Origin: Luteimonas sp. BLCC-B24
Lineage (GTDB): Bacteria; Pseudomonadota; Gammaproteobacteria; Xanthomonadales; Xanthomonadaceae
NCBI RefSeq assembly: GCF_028550595.1
Contig: NZ_JAQQGN010000002.1
Span: 496,001-560,000 of the forward strand
DNA: 64,000 nucleotides
Direction of reading: 5' to 3'
Shown here: in pieces, positions 44,995-55,833 of the stretch
Layout: the number at the start of each line of letters is the position of its first letter
How positions within the stretch are numbered: position 1 is the first letter of the stretch
Notes under the pieces: model-generated
What the model was told of the DNA's origin: nothing
The model's database searches: none
What the model saw: the letters and a program-made list of their open reading frames with translations, nothing else
Position numbers and translations under genes: made by a program

Positions 44995-45729
44995 TCAGCG
45001 TCCCAGTTCGAATACGACGTCGAGGTTGGCAGTCAACGTGGTTTCGCCGGGTGAAACCGGCGGCGCACTGTCCTGGGCCATCGCGCGCATCGCCATCATC
45101 GGGCGCACGGGCTGGAAGCCGCCGCCCTCGCTGATGCTGACGATCCGGCGCACGCGCATGCCCAGCGAGGCCGCGTAGACCTCGGCGCGCGCCTGCGCCT
45201 TCTTCAACGCGGCGGCACGGGCTTCGTCCTGCACGCCGTCGGCATCGTCGATCTCGAAGGTCGGGCCGTTGATCTGGTTCGCGCCACTGGCGACGAGGGC
45301 ATCGAGCACCGCGCCGAGCCGGCGCAGGTCGCGCACGCGCAGGTTGACGGTGTTGCTGGCCTGGTAGCCGGTGATCACCGGCGGCTGGTTCTCGGCATAG
45401 CGGTACTGCGGATTGAGGTTGATGCCGGAGGTCTGGACGTCCCGGTCGGCGATGCCGGCGGCCTTGATCGCGGCGACCAGGCGGTTCATCGCTTCGCTGT
45501 TGGCGCGCATCGCGCCGTTCGCATCCGCGGCCTGGGTGACCACGCCGGTGGACAGGGTGGCGATGTCGGGGGTGCGGCTGGCTTCCGCGCTGGCCGAGAT
45601 CGACAACAGCGTGCCGTCGGTGGGGGCGGCCTGCGTGGGAACGGACTGGGCGGACGCGGTGGTCATCGACAGGCTCCCGAGGGCGAGGCTGCAGGCGAGC
45701 ATCAGGGGGCGGAACGAGGGTGTGCGCAT
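44995..45729 (-). CDS. SIMPL-domain (DUF541) periplasmic protein
   Basis: A 244-residue exported protein. The ATG at 45729 has GGAG upstream; an in-frame ATG at 45741 lacks one. The signal peptide ends near TTASAQ. The DUF541 fold is recognised by LLSISASAEASRTPDIATLSTGV, SGINLNPQYRYAENQPP and GYQASNTVNLRVRDL. Relatives include E. coli YggE, linked to lowered oxidative stress. The molecular role is unknown. The downstream 57-aa gene is translationally coupled. It is divergent from maf. Confidence 0.92.
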   Translation of the reverse strand: MRTPSFRPLMLACSLALGSLSMTTASAQSVPTQAAPTDGTLLSISASAEASRTPDIATLSTGVVTQAADANGAMRANSEAMNRLVAAIKAAGIADRDVQTSGINLNPQYRYAENQPPVITGYQASNTVNLRVRDLRRLGAVLDALVASGANQINGPTFEIDDADGVQDEARAAALKKAQARAEVYAASLGMRVRRIVSISEGGGFQPVRPMMAMRAMAQDSAPPVSPGETTLTANLDVVFELGR

Positions 45730-45848
45730 AGGGGGCTCCATGGACGAGCGACAGGGTCGTCACGAAGGGGTGAACGGGTCGTGAGCCGGAACGGGGTTGA
45801 CGCATGTGCGTCTCCGGACCGCCGGGCAGCGCACGGTATCCTGTGGCC

Positions 45849-46445
45849 ATGCTCCATCTGGCTTCGCAATCCCCCCGCCGTCGTGCACTGCTGGCCCGCC
45901 TCGGACTGCCGTTCGAGGTGGTGGACGTGATCGTGCCGGAACAGCGCGCGGCCGGCGAAGCCGCCGCCGACTATGTCGCCCGCGTCGCGCGCGAGAAGGC
46001 GGGGGCCGGTCTGCACGTGGTCGCCCCGACGGCGGAGGCGCTGGTGCTGGGCGCCGACACCGAGGTGGTGCTGGACGACGAGGTGTTCGGCAAGCCGCGC
46101 GACGCGGACGATGCGGCGCGCATGCTCGGCCGGCTGTCGGGACGCACCCACCAGGTGATCTCGTCGGTGGCCCTGGTCGCGGACGGACGCGAGGCGCAGG
46201 CGACCGTGGTCACCGAAGTGACGTTCGAACGACTGGATGCGGCGACCATCGCGGCGTACGTCGCCAGCGGCGAGCCGCAGGGCAAGGCCGGGGCATATGC
46301 GATCCAGGGCGGCGCGGAGCTGTTCGTCAGCCGGATCGCGGGCAGCCATTCGGGCGTGGTGGGACTGCCGTTGCAACACACGGCCGCGCTGCTGCGCGGC
46401 TTCGGACTGGAACCGCGGCCCTTCGCTGCGCACGAGGGGGCCTGA
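45849..46445 (+). CDS. maf: Maf-family nucleoside triphosphate pyrophosphatase (YhdE type)
   Basis: A 198-residue protein. It starts at ATG 45849, giving the canonical [15 protein letters not shown]. Conserved segments are [16 protein letters not shown] and [15 protein letters not shown], the YhdE-type pattern active on dTTP/UTP. It removes non-canonical or excess nucleotides. It ends 6 nt before rng, the conserved maf-rng pair, so they are co-transcribed. Confidence 0.95.
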   Translation: MLHLASQSPRRRALLARLGLPFEVVDVIVPEQRAAGEAAADYVARVAREKAGAGLHVVAPTAEALVLGADTEVVLDDEVFGKPRDADDAARMLGRLSGRTHQVISSVALVADGREAQATVVTEVTFERLDAATIAAYVASGEPQGKAGAYAIQGGAELFVSRIAGSHSGVVGLPLQHTAALLRGFGLEPRPFAAHEGA

Positions 46446-46451
46446 CACCGG

Positions 46452-47966
46452 ATGTCCGAAGAGATCCTGATCAACGTGACGCCCCGCGAGACGCGCGTGG
46501 CGGTGGTCGAAAACGGCATGCTCCAGGAGCTGCACATCGAGCGCGGCTGGCGTCGCGGGGTGGTCGGCAACATCTACAAGGGCAAGGTGCAGCGGGTGAT
46601 GCCCGGCATGCAGGCCGCCTTCGTCGACATCGGTCTGGAGCGCGCGGCGTTCCTGCACGCCAACGACGTCGTGCGGCCGCCGGTCGGCACCGGCAACGGC
46701 GATGGCGACAGCCTGTTTCCGGCAGCCGGACCGACGCTGCCGGTCAACGAGCTGCTGCGTGACGGCCAGGACATCGTGGTGCAGGTGGTCAAGGACCCGA
46801 TCGGCAGCAAGGGCGCGCGGCTCACCACGCAGATCAGCATTCCGTCGCGCTATCTCGTGCTGTTGCCGCAGTCGCGCGTGGTCGGCGTGTCGGCGCGAAT
46901 CGAGGACGACGTCGAGCGCACCCGGCTCAAGACACTGGTCTCGGAGCTCGCGGCCGCCACCGGCGGCCACGGCTACATCGTGCGCACGAACGCCGAAGGC
47001 CAGAGCGCCGAGGCGCTGGCCGAGGACGTCGCCTATCTGCAGCGCGCGTGGGCGCTGATCGAGCACACCACCGCCGACGCGCGCGTGGGTGCGCGCGTGT
47101 ACGAGGATCTGACCCTGCCGATGCGCGCGGTGCGCGACCTGATGCGCCGCGATGTGGACAAGGTCAAGGTCGACTCGCGCGACACCTACGAGAAGCTGTG
47201 CATCTTCGCCGCGCAGTATCTGCCCACGCCGGGGCCGGCGGAGCAGGCGCGGCTGGTCGACCGCATCGAGTGCTACACCGGCAACCGGCCGATCTTCGAC
47301 ATGTACGGCGTCGAGGACGAGATCCAGCGCGCGTTGAACAAGGACGTGCCGCTGAAGTCCGGCGGCTACCTGGTGATCGACCAGACCGAGGCGATGACCA
47401 CGGTCGACGTCAACACCGGTTCGTTCCTCGGTCAGCGCAATCTCGAGGAGACGGTGTTCCGCACCAACCTCGAAGCCGCGCAGGCGGTGGCGCGCCAGCT
47501 GCGGCTGCGCAATCTGGGCGGCATCATCATCATCGACTTCATCGACATGGTGGACCCGGAGCACCGGCGTCAGGTGCTGCGCACGCTGGAGAAGTCGCTG
47601 GCCAAGGACCACGCCAAGACGACGGTCTACGATTTCTCGCCGCTGGGTCTGGTCGAGATGACGCGCAAGCGCACCGTCGAGAGCCTGCAGCGCCAGCTGG
47701 GTGAATCCTGCACCGCCTGCGGCGGGCGGGGCATCGTCAAGACGGTGGAGACGGTCACGTACGAGATCTTCCGCGAGATCGTGCGGGCGGTGCGCCAGTT
47801 CGAGGCCGAGCGCCTGCTGGTGATCGCCTCGCCGCGGGTGGTGTCGATGATCACCGACGAGGAATCTGCGGCGGTGGTCGAGCTGGAGGAGTTTCTCGGC
47901 AAGTCGATCCGCTTCCAGTCCGACGACCAGTATTTGCAGGAGCAGTTCGACGTTGTGCTGCTCTGA
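46452..47966 (+). CDS. rng: Ribonuclease G
   Basis: A 504-residue endoribonuclease of the RNase E/G family. The N-terminal S1 RNA-binding domain (about 38-125) is followed by the 5'-sensor and DNase I-like catalytic regions, with VDVNTGSF and GGIIIIDFIDM carrying the catalytic acids. The zinc-link CTACGGRG (Cys 420 and 423) is near the C-terminal third. RNase G matures 16S rRNA 5' ends and decays some mRNAs. It sits between maf and yhdP. Confidence 0.97.
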   Translation: MSEEILINVTPRETRVAVVENGMLQELHIERGWRRGVVGNIYKGKVQRVMPGMQAAFVDIGLERAAFLHANDVVRPPVGTGNGDGDSLFPAAGPTLPVNELLRDGQDIVVQVVKDPIGSKGARLTTQISIPSRYLVLLPQSRVVGVSARIEDDVERTRLKTLVSELAAATGGHGYIVRTNAEGQSAEALAEDVAYLQRAWALIEHTTADARVGARVYEDLTLPMRAVRDLMRRDVDKVKVDSRDTYEKLCIFAAQYLPTPGPAEQARLVDRIECYTGNRPIFDMYGVEDEIQRALNKDVPLKSGGYLVIDQTEAMTTVDVNTGSFLGQRNLEETVFRTNLEAAQAVARQLRLRNLGGIIIIDFIDMVDPEHRRQVLRTLEKSLAKDHAKTTVYDFSPLGLVEMTRKRTVESLQRQLGESCTACGGRGIVKTVETVTYEIFREIVRAVRQFEAERLLVIASPRVVSMITDEESAAVVELEEFLGKSIRFQSDDQYLQEQFDVVLL

Positions 47967-47987
47967 GCGCCGCCGGCGGGCGTCGCG

Positions 47988-50900
47988 ATGACCGCGGCCT
48001 GGGCCAAGCGCCTGCGCGGCGCGCACCTCGGTGCGTGGTACGTGCTGGCGACGGCGCTGGTGCTGGTGGCGATCGGCGCGGTGGTGCTCGCGCAACTCGC
48101 GCTGCCCTGGGTGGAGCGCAATCCGCGCGCGGTGGCCGTGTGGCTGAGCGAACGCGCGGGCCGGCCGGTGGCGTTCGACACGCTCGATACCGAATGGACA
48201 CGCCGCGGCCCGCTGCTGCGGGTGACCGGCCTGCGCATCGGCGCGCCCGACGTGGCGGTGCCGGTCGAGCGGGCCGAAATCCAGGTGGCGCCTTATGCCG
48301 GCCTGCTGCCCGGCCGCTCCCTGACCGAACTGCGCCTGCACGGCCTGGCGTTGACCCTGGAGCGCGAGGACGACGGCCGCTGGCACGTGCGTGGCCTGCC
48401 GGGCGCCGCCCGGCCCGACGACGATCCGCTGGACGCGCTGCAGGGCCTGGGCGAGCTGCAGGTCGTCGACGCGCAGTTGTCGATCGACGCACCGTCGCTG
48501 GCGCTGCGCCATGTGTTGCCCCGGGTGGATCTGCGCATGCGGGTGGACCGCCGGCGCGTGCGCGCCGCGGCCCGCGCCTGGATCGAGGCCGACGGTGCTC
48601 CGCTCGATCTGCGGCTCGACCTGCAGCGCGCCGACGGCGACGGCCGTGCCTACGTCGCCATGCCGCGCAACGAATTGCAGGTGTGGTCGCCCCTGCTGGC
48701 GCCGAGCGGAATCGCGATCCGCGAAGGCCACGGCGGCGTGGCGGTGTGGCTCGATCTCGACGAGCGGCGCGTGGTCGCCGCCACCGCCGACGTCGCGCTG
48801 GACAGGCTCGCGCTGCAGCGCGCGAGCGATGTCGCGCAGCAGCAGGCGGAGGCCCCCACGGTCACGTTCGACGGCATGCAGGCCCGGCTGCACTGGCACC
48901 ACGCCGACGGTGACTGGCGGCTCGACGCGCCCCGCCTGCGGATCGTGCAGCACGGGCGCGCGCAGACGCTCGACGGCCTGGCCGTCGCGGGTGGCGCGCA
49001 CTGGGCACTCCGCGCTGCGCGCGTGGAGGTCGCCCCGCTGCTCGCATTGGCGGCCCTCGCCGATGGTGCGTCGCCCGCATTGCGCGCGTGGCTGCAGGCC
49101 GCGGCGCCGCACGCGGTGGTCAGCGATCTCGCGGTGGCGGTGCAGCGGAACGGCCGCGCACGTCTGTCGGCGCGCATCGACGACCTCGGCTTCGCCCCCG
49201 TATCCGACCGTCCCGGACTCGAGGGGCTGTCCGGCACGCTGACCGGCGACGCGGCTGCCGTGGTGTTCCGTCCCGATCCCACCGCGGCGCCGGTCTTCGA
49301 CTGGCCGGTCGGCTTCGGCGTGCCCCATCCGCTGCAGCTCACCGGCGACGTGGTCGGCTGGCGTGATGCGGACGGCTGGCATGTCGACACGCCCGGTCTG
49401 CGGATCGAGGGTGACGGCTACGCGGCCGACGCGCGCGGCGGTCTGGCGATCGATCACGACGGATCGCGGCCGCGCCTCGATCTCGCGGTGCGGGTCGACA
49501 CGGCGCAGATTCCGGTGGCGAAGAAATTCTGGGTGCGGCACGAAATGCCGGAAGCCGCGCGGAATTGGCTCGACATGGCCCTGGTGGCGGGCGAGGTGCA
49601 GGGCGGGCGGGCGATCGTCTCCGGCGATCTCGACGACTGGCCCTTCGGCGCGAACGAGGGCCGCGATCGAAAGGGCGTGTTCGCGGCCGAGGCCCGGCTC
49701 GTCGATGCGACCATCCGCTTCGATGATGAGTGGCCCGCGATGGACGCGCTGTCCGGCCGGCTGCGCTTCCGCAACGACGGCTTCACGCTCGACGAGGCCA
49801 CCGGCGCACTCGCCGGGGTACCGGTGCGCGACATCGCCGCGGGCATGACCCGCTACGCGAGCAGCCCGGTCCAGGTTCAGGCCGGCGCGGCGACCGACGC
49901 GGCGCGGCTGTTGACGCTGTTGCGTGCGTCGCCGCTCCACGCCGAACACGCCGAAACCCTGGATGCGCTCGACGTCGCCGGCCCCGCACGGGTGCGCATG
50001 GCACTCGCGGTGCCGCCGGGCGCACCGGTCCGGCTGGACGGCACGGTGGCCCTCGACGGCGTGAGGATGCGCGAGACGCGCTTCGATCTGGCCTTCGACG
50101 ACGTCCGCGGCGAGGCGCGGTTCGATCAGGCGGGATTCCGCGCCGAAGACCTGTCGGTGCACCAGGACGGACAGGCGGGACGCCTGGCCCTGCGTGCCGG
50201 TGACGGCCACGTGCGCGACCGCGCGCAGGCCTTCGAGGGCGAGCTCGACATCGCGCTGGCGGCCTCGGCGCTGCTGGCGCGCGCGCCGGACCTCGCCTGG
50301 CTGCGGCCGCATGTCGACGGGATCGCGCCGTGGCGGGTGCAGGTGACGATTCCCAACGGCGCGCCCGCAGGTGGACCGGCCGCGCGGTTGCTGCTGCGCT
50401 CGGATCTCGTGGGCACCGCCCTGCGACTGCCGGCACCGCTCGACAAGCCCGCCGCGGTGCCGTTGCGCACGACGATCGAGGCGCCGATTCCGTTCGAAGG
50501 CGGCGACATCGCGGTCGGCTTCGGCAACCGGCTGGCGGTGCGCGCACGCAGCCGCGACGACCGCACCGGCGTGCGGGTCGAATTCGGCAGTGCCCGCGTG
50601 CAGGCCGCGCCGCCGGCGACGGGCCTGGCGATCGCAGGACGCACGCCGGTCGTGGATCTGGTCGACTGGCTCGGCCTGATGGGCGGTGACGGCGAGGGCC
50701 TCGCGCTGCAAGCGCTCGATCTCACCACCGCGGACATGCGCCTGCCCGGCGCGCGCCTCGGACAGACCCGGCTCACCGCGGCCCGGGTCGGCGGCGCGAC
50801 CGCCCTGCGCCTGGACGGCAGCCGGCTCGCCGGCGACGTGCGCCTGCCCGATGCCGACGGCGCACCGGTCGTGGTGGCACTGCAGCGTCTGCACTGGCCC

Positions 50901-51851
50901 GCGCTCGCCCAGGTCGCGCCGGCGGCCGCGACGCCGTCAGCGCCACCGCCGGCGCGCGCGCCGGCGGACGACGGGCTCGATCCCGGCGCGGTGCCGCCGG
51001 TCCAGCTCACGGTCGACGACCTGCGCATCGGCGAGCTGGCACTGGGTCGGGTCGAAGCGCGCAGCCGTCCCGGTGCAGGCGGCCTGGTGCTCGATCACCT
51101 GCGCATCCGCGCGCCGCAGCACCGCATCGACGCGAGCGGACGCTGGACCGGCCGCGGCACGGCGGCACGCACCGCGGTCGAGGTCGATGTCGAAAGCGAG
51201 GATTTCGGTCGTCTGCTCTCGGGCCTGGGATTCGCCGGCAGCATCGTCGGCGGCCAGGGGCGGGTCGATTTCGACACCGCCTGGCCCGGCCCGCCGGCCG
51301 CGTTCGATATCGCCGCGTTGCAGGGCTCGCTGCAGTTGACGGTCAAGGACGGCCAACTGGTGGAAGTGGACCCGGGCGCGGGACGCGTGCTGGGCCTGCT
51401 GAGCCTCACCGAATTGCCGCGCCGGCTCACCCTGGATTTCCGCGATTTCTTCAACCGCGGCTTCGGCTTCAACCGCATCGCCGGCGACATCCGCTTCGGT
51501 AGCGGTCAGGCACGCAGCGACGGCGTGACCATCGATGGGCCGGCCGCGGAGATCCGCATCCGCGGCAGCGCGGATCTGCAGGCGCGTACGCACGACCAGA
51601 CCATCGAAGTGCTGCCCAAGACCGGCAACCTGTTGCCCGCCGTCGGTGCGCTGACCGCAGGGCCGGTGGGCGCGGCCGTGGGCGCGGTCGCGAACGCGGT
51701 GCTGCGTCGCCCGCTGGCCGAAATGGGGGCGCGCAACTATCACGTCAGCGGTCCGTGGCAGGACCCCAAGGTGGAGGTCGTCGAGCGACGCGACAGCGCG
51801 CAGACGCCCCCGGCCCGGCCCCCGGCGTCACGACCGCAGGCGGCGGACTAG
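47988..51851 (+). CDS. yhdP: YhdP-family AsmA-like envelope protein (phospholipid transport)
   Basis: A 1287-residue protein of the YhdP family length (E. coli 1266). One N-terminal transmembrane helix (about 16-38) is followed by a very long, beta-rich periplasmic part made of alternating hydrophobic/polar strands, as expected for a bridge-like lipid channel. The conserved C-terminus contains GRVLGLLSLTELPRRLTLDF, DFFNRGFGFNRIAGD and YHVSGPWQDPKVE. YhdP works with TamB and YdbH in moving phospholipids to the outer membrane. It is 21 nt downstream of rng. Confidence 0.95.
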   Translation: MTAAWAKRLRGAHLGAWYVLATALVLVAIGAVVLAQLALPWVERNPRAVAVWLSERAGRPVAFDTLDTEWTRRGPLLRVTGLRIGAPDVAVPVERAEIQVAPYAGLLPGRSLTELRLHGLALTLEREDDGRWHVRGLPGAARPDDDPLDALQGLGELQVVDAQLSIDAPSLALRHVLPRVDLRMRVDRRRVRAAARAWIEADGAPLDLRLDLQRADGDGRAYVAMPRNELQVWSPLLAPSGIAIREGHGGVAVWLDLDERRVVAATADVALDRLALQRASDVAQQQAEAPTVTFDGMQARLHWHHADGDWRLDAPRLRIVQHGRAQTLDGLAVAGGAHWALRAARVEVAPLLALAALADGASPALRAWLQAAAPHAVVSDLAVAVQRNGRARLSARIDDLGFAPVSDRPGLEGLSGTLTGDAAAVVFRPDPTAAPVFDWPVGFGVPHPLQLTGDVVGWRDADGWHVDTPGLRIEGDGYAADARGGLAIDHDGSRPRLDLAVRVDTAQIPVAKKFWVRHEMPEAARNWLDMALVAGEVQGGRAIVSGDLDDWPFGANEGRDRKGVFAAEARLVDATIRFDDEWPAMDALSGRLRFRNDGFTLDEATGALAGVPVRDIAAGMTRYASSPVQVQAGAATDAARLLTLLRASPLHAEHAETLDALDVAGPARVRMALAVPPGAPVRLDGTVALDGVRMRETRFDLAFDDVRGEARFDQAGFRAEDLSVHQDGQAGRLALRAGDGHVRDRAQAFEGELDIALAASALLARAPDLAWLRPHVDGIAPWRVQVTIPNGAPAGGPAARLLLRSDLVGTALRLPAPLDKPAAVPLRTTIEAPIPFEGGDIAVGFGNRLAVRARSRDDRTGVRVEFGSARVQAAPPATGLAIAGRTPVVDLVDWLGLMGGDGEGLALQALDLTTADMRLPGARLGQTRLTAARVGGATALRLDGSRLAGDVRLPDADGAPVVVALQRLHWPALAQVAPAAATPSAPPPARAPADDGLDPGAVPPVQLTVDDLRIGELALGRVEARSRPGAGGLVLDHLRIRAPQHRIDASGRWTGRGTAARTAVEVDVESEDFGRLLSGLGFAGSIVGGQGRVDFDTAWPGPPAAFDIAALQGSLQLTVKDGQLVEVDPGAGRVLGLLSLTELPRRLTLDFRDFFNRGFGFNRIAGDIRFGSGQARSDGVTIDGPAAEIRIRGSADLQARTHDQTIEVLPKTGNLLPAVGALTAGPVGAAVGAVANAVLRRPLAEMGARNYHVSGPWQDPKVEVVERRDSAQTPPARPPASRPQAAD

Positions 51852-52191
51852 ACGCGCGTCGGCCGGGCGCGCCGCATGCGTGACGTGCAGCGCGCCGCCA
51901 TGCGGATCCATCACGCGCCTGCGTGCGGTGCCGGCGGTGCGTCTGGCTGCGTTCGATGCGCCGGGTGACATCCGGTCTCGCGGATGCGGTGATTCACGGC
52001 GTATGCCGCGCGCACCCGCGCTTCGACCGCACCTCGGGACCGCCGCCCGTCCACATGCCTCGAGTCGATCGCATGGCCCGCTGCGCCGACACGAGCGATG
52101 CGGCCGGCTCGTTCGGCCGGACTGTCCGATCACCGGCGCGCGCGTGCCCCGATCGGCTTGCCATTCCGGCCGGTGCCCCCACACTTAAGCG
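51852..52191. other. Intergenic region between yhdP and tldD
   Basis: 340 bp without a supported gene. Only Arg/Pro-rich frames occur. It probably carries a separate tldD promoter, since the gap is large for this otherwise compact run. No clear hairpin with T run is visible. Confidence 0.5.
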
Positions 52192-53655
52192 ATGACCGAC
52201 TCCCAGACCGCCACCGGCGACGCGCTGACGCTCGCGCAAAGCCGCCTGCTGCTGCCCGCCGGCCTCGACGCCGTGAACCTCGATCGCACGTTCTCGGCAC
52301 TGCTCGGTCCGGGGATCGATTTCGGCGACCTGTATTTCCAGCATTCGCGGCGCGAGAGCTGGTCGGTCGAGGACGGCATCGTCAAGAGCGGTTCGCACGC
52401 GATCGAGCAGGGGGTCGGCGTGCGCGCGATCAGCGGCGAAAAGACCGGTTTCGCCTACTCCGACGACATCGACGCGGTGGCGCTGCTGGGCGCGGCGCAG
52501 TCCGCGCGCGCGATCGCCCGTGACGGTCGCGCGCATGCCCCACAGGCGCTCACACGCGGCCACGCGCACGACCTGTATCCCGCGAGCGACCCGATCGACG
52601 CGCTGGGCAGCGCCGACAAGGTCGAGGCCCTGCGCCGCATCGACCGGCTGCTGCGCGCCGCCGATCCGCGCGTGCAGCAGGTGATGGTCAGCCTGTCGGG
52701 TGGCGTGGACACGGTGCTGATCGCGCGCAGCGACGGGGTGCTGGCCGGTGACGTCCGACCGCTGGTGCGGCTCAACATCCAGGTGCTGGTGGAGCAGAAC
52801 GGTCGGCGCGAATCCGGTTATGCCGGCTACGGCGGCCGCTATTCCTACGCCGAGCTGCTCGGCGACGGGCGCCCCGAGCATTTCGCCCGCGAAGCGCTGC
52901 GCCAGGCGCTGGTGAATCTCGATGCGATCGATGCGCCGGCCGGCGTGATGCCGGTGGTGCTCGGCGCCGGCTGGCCCGGCGTGCTGCTGCACGAAGCGGT
53001 CGGCCACGGCCTGGAAGGCGACTTCAACCGCAAGGGCACCAGCACCTATGCCGGGCGTCTCGGGCAGCGCGTGGCGTCTCCGGGCGTGACCATCGTCGAC
53101 GACGGCACGCTCGACGGCCGCCGCGGTTCGCTCAACGTCGACGACGAGGGCACGCCCACGCAGTGCACCACGCTGATCGAGGACGGTGTGCTCACCGGCT
53201 ACATGCAGGACACGCTCAACGCGCGCCTCACCGGTGTCGCGCCCACCGGCAACGGTCGCCGCGAATCCTTCGCGCATCTGGTGATGCCGCGCATGACCAA
53301 CACCTACATGCTGGCCGGCCAGGACGATCCGCAGGACATGATCCGCTCGGTCAAGAAGGGCCTGTACGCGGTGAACTTCGGCGGCGGGCAGGTCGACATC
53401 ACCAGCGGCAAGTACGTGTTCTCGGCCACCGAGGCTTACCTGATCGAGGACGGGAAGATCACCGCGCCGGTCAAGGGCGCCACGCTGATCGGCAACGGCC
53501 CGGAGACGATGCAGCGCGTGCGCATGATCGGCCACGACATGGCGCTCGACGACGGCGTCGGTGTCTGCGGCAAGGACGGACAGAGCGTGCCGGTCGGCGT
53601 CGGCCAGCCATCGCTGCTGATTGATCAGCTCACCGTCGGCGGCACGCAGGCTTGA
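52192..53655 (+). CDS. tldD: Metalloprotease TldD
   Basis: A 487-residue cytosolic protein. The metal motif [11 protein letters not shown] (HExxxH) and the following [13 protein letters not shown] segment identify the active subunit of the TldD/TldE (PmbA) heterodimer. In E. coli the complex cleaves unfolded peptides, processes microcin B17 and degrades the CcdA antitoxin. The partner pmbA lies 0.7 kb downstream on the same strand, with darP between them on the opposite strand. Confidence 0.97.
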   Translation: MTDSQTATGDALTLAQSRLLLPAGLDAVNLDRTFSALLGPGIDFGDLYFQHSRRESWSVEDGIVKSGSHAIEQGVGVRAISGEKTGFAYSDDIDAVALLGAAQSARAIARDGRAHAPQALTRGHAHDLYPASDPIDALGSADKVEALRRIDRLLRAADPRVQQVMVSLSGGVDTVLIARSDGVLAGDVRPLVRLNIQVLVEQNGRRESGYAGYGGRYSYAELLGDGRPEHFAREALRQALVNLDAIDAPAGVMPVVLGAGWPGVLLHEAVGHGLEGDFNRKGTSTYAGRLGQRVASPGVTIVDDGTLDGRRGSLNVDDEGTPTQCTTLIEDGVLTGYMQDTLNARLTGVAPTGNGRRESFAHLVMPRMTNTYMLAGQDDPQDMIRSVKKGLYAVNFGGGQVDITSGKYVFSATEAYLIEDGKITAPVKGATLIGNGPETMQRVRMIGHDMALDDGVGVCGKDGQSVPVGVGQPSLLIDQLTVGGTQA

Positions 53656-53761
53656 CAACGGGGTCGCGGGATTCGGGCGTCGCGTCTCGGCGCACCGTGC
53701 GCGGCGTGCGATCGCGCCCGGTGAGGTCCAACGGTTCCGCCTCTACGGGCGAAACGGGGCA

Positions 53762-54361
53762 TCACGCCTGGTGCGAGCCGTCTCCGTCGTCGTCGGCGCC
53801 GTCGTATGCCGCGTCGTCGCGGGCGTCGGCCGCCGCGGCACCGGCACCGGCGAACACGTCACGCAATTCGCGGAACAGTTCGCGGAAGGCGGCCGGCGGC
53901 TTGTTCTTCGCACGTTCGGCCAGCGCGTTGCGCACCAGCTGGCGCAGACGCTGGCGATCGGCGTGGGGATACTCGTCCAGCAGCGCCGCCAGCGCGGTGT
54001 CGCCGTCGTCGAGCAGACGCAGACGCCACTGCTCGGCACGGTGCAGACGCGCAGTGTCGATGCGCGCCGCTTCGCCGCCGGCGTCGAGCGCGTCGCGCAA
54101 TGCCTGCAGGGTGTCGTCGTCCTCGCGGCGCATCTGCTTGGCCAGGAACGCCATCTGCCGCTTGCGCGCGATGTGCGAGGTGATGCGCCGGGTCTCGGCG
54201 ATGTGCGGCATCAGGCTGTCGGGCACCGGCAGCTTGGCCAGCCGGCCGTCGGGCAGCCCGACCAGGGCCTCGGCCAGCGCCAGCACTTCCAGGGCTTCGC
54301 GCCGGTTCTGCTTGCGGCTGGGACCGAGGTACTCGCCGCTTTCTTCGTCTACGCCTCTCAT
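53762..54361 (-). CDS. darP: Ribosome-associated protein DarP (YjgA)
   Basis: A 199-residue DUF615 protein starting at ATG 54361. Conserved parts are [41 protein letters not shown] and [11 protein letters not shown]-type helices. DarP binds 50S precursors and helps late subunit assembly. The C-terminal 25 residues are an acidic Ala/Asp tail. It is divergent from pmbA, with only 23 bp between the two start codons. Confidence 0.94.
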   Translation of the reverse strand: MRGVDEESGEYLGPSRKQNRREALEVLALAEALVGLPDGRLAKLPVPDSLMPHIAETRRITSHIARKRQMAFLAKQMRREDDDTLQALRDALDAGGEAARIDTARLHRAEQWRLRLLDDGDTALAALLDEYPHADRQRLRQLVRNALAERAKNKPPAAFRELFRELRDVFAGAGAAAADARDDAAYDGADDDGDGSHQA

Positions 54362-54384
54362 CGCAACAGGATAAGCCATTGACC

Positions 54385-55767
54385 ATGTCCGTACTCCACG
54401 CCGCGGTTCCGCACGAGGACGACTCCCCGGCCCGCCTCGAGGCCCTGACGGGTCTGTCGCAGCGTCTGCTCGCGCGCTGCCGCGCGGCCGGTGCCAGCCA
54501 GGCCGAGGTCTCGTGCTCCGAGGACGCCGGCCTCAACGTCAATGTGCGCATGGGCGAGGTGGAGACCGTCGAATCCACCCGCGACCGCGGCATCGCGGTC
54601 ACGGTCTATTTCGGCACGCGCAAGGGCAGCGCCAGTACCGCCGATCTGCGCGACGCCAGCCTGGACGCGACCGTCGACCAGGCCTGCGCGATTGCGCGCT
54701 TCACCGAGGACGACCCGGCATCCGGCCTGGCCGACGCGGACCTGATGGCGCGTCCCGGCGCCGACGGCCGGTTTCCCGAGTTCGACAGCTGGCACCCGTG
54801 GGCGTTGGAAGCCGACGCCGCGGTCGATCTCGCGCTGGCGTGCGAGGCTGCGGGCCGCGACGGCGACGCGCGCATCCGCAATTCGGACGGCGCCTCGGTG
54901 TCGACCTCGCGCTCGCTCGGCGTCTATGCCAACAGCCACGGGTTCGTCGGCGCCGAACGCAGCAGCCATCACAGCGTCGGCTGCGCGTTGATCGCGGGCG
55001 AAGGCGACGCCATGCAGCGCGACGGCTGGTACAGCATCGCGCTCGCGCCCGGCGACCTCGAGCCGGCCCAGGCGATTGGCCGCCGGGCCGCGCAGCGCGC
55101 GCTGGCGCGGCTGGAGCCGCGGCCGATCCCCACCGGGCGCTATCCGGTGCTGTTCCAGGCCGAGATCGCCCGATCGCTGGTCGGCCACCTGCTCGGCGCG
55201 ATTTCCGGCAGCGCCCTGTACCGGCGCGCGAGCTTCCTGCTCGACAGCGTCGGCCATCCACTGTTTCCCGACTGGTTCTCCATCCGCGAGCGTCCGTTCC
55301 TGATGCGCGGCTTCCAGTCGTCGGCCTTCGATGCCGAGGGCGTGGCCACGCGCGAGTCGTCCATCGTCGAGGCCGGCGTGCTGCAGCGCTACGTGCTCGG
55401 CAGCTATTCGGCCCGCAAGCTCGGCCTGCAGACCACCGGCAATGCCGGCGGCGTGCACAATCTCGAGATCGCACCGAACACCGGCGATCTGGAGGCGATG
55501 GTGCGGGGCATGGGCCGCGGCCTGCTGGTCACCGAACTGATGGGCCAGGGCGTCAACGCGGTGACCGGTGACTACTCGCGTGGCGCGGCGGGCTTCTGGG
55601 TGGAGAACGGCGAGATCCAGCACCCGGTCGACGGTATCACCATCGCCGGCAATCTCCGGCAGATGTTCGCCGGCATCGAGGCCGTGGGCACCGACGTCGA
55701 TACGCGTTCGCACGTGCGCACAGGGTCGATCCTGGTCGGCGCGATGACCGTTGCCGGAACCGATTGA
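54385..55767 (+). CDS. pmbA: TldD partner protein PmbA (TldE)
   Basis: A 460-residue member of the TldD/PmbA family without the HExxxH motif, the expected non-catalytic subunit. Family features are [32 protein letters not shown] and the C-terminal [13 protein letters not shown]. The start is ATG 54385; a TTG at 54379 is an alternative. Together with tldD it forms the peptide-cleaving heterodimer. It is divergent from darP. Confidence 0.96.
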   Translation: MSVLHAAVPHEDDSPARLEALTGLSQRLLARCRAAGASQAEVSCSEDAGLNVNVRMGEVETVESTRDRGIAVTVYFGTRKGSASTADLRDASLDATVDQACAIARFTEDDPASGLADADLMARPGADGRFPEFDSWHPWALEADAAVDLALACEAAGRDGDARIRNSDGASVSTSRSLGVYANSHGFVGAERSSHHSVGCALIAGEGDAMQRDGWYSIALAPGDLEPAQAIGRRAAQRALARLEPRPIPTGRYPVLFQAEIARSLVGHLLGAISGSALYRRASFLLDSVGHPLFPDWFSIRERPFLMRGFQSSAFDAEGVATRESSIVEAGVLQRYVLGSYSARKLGLQTTGNAGGVHNLEIAPNTGDLEAMVRGMGRGLLVTELMGQGVNAVTGDYSRGAAGFWVENGEIQHPVDGITIAGNLRQMFAGIEAVGTDVDTRSHVRTGSILVGAMTVAGTD

Positions 55768-55833
55768 CGGTATTCTTGACGGGCGCCGCGACGCGGCGAG
55801 CCGGTTGCCACCTTCAACGCTCAGGGGAATGCC

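Noticed and set aside
45702-50894. A 1730-codon minus-strand open frame over maf, rng and yhdP
   Set aside because: Antisense to three well supported genes; no motif, typical of stop-codon depletion at 70% GC.
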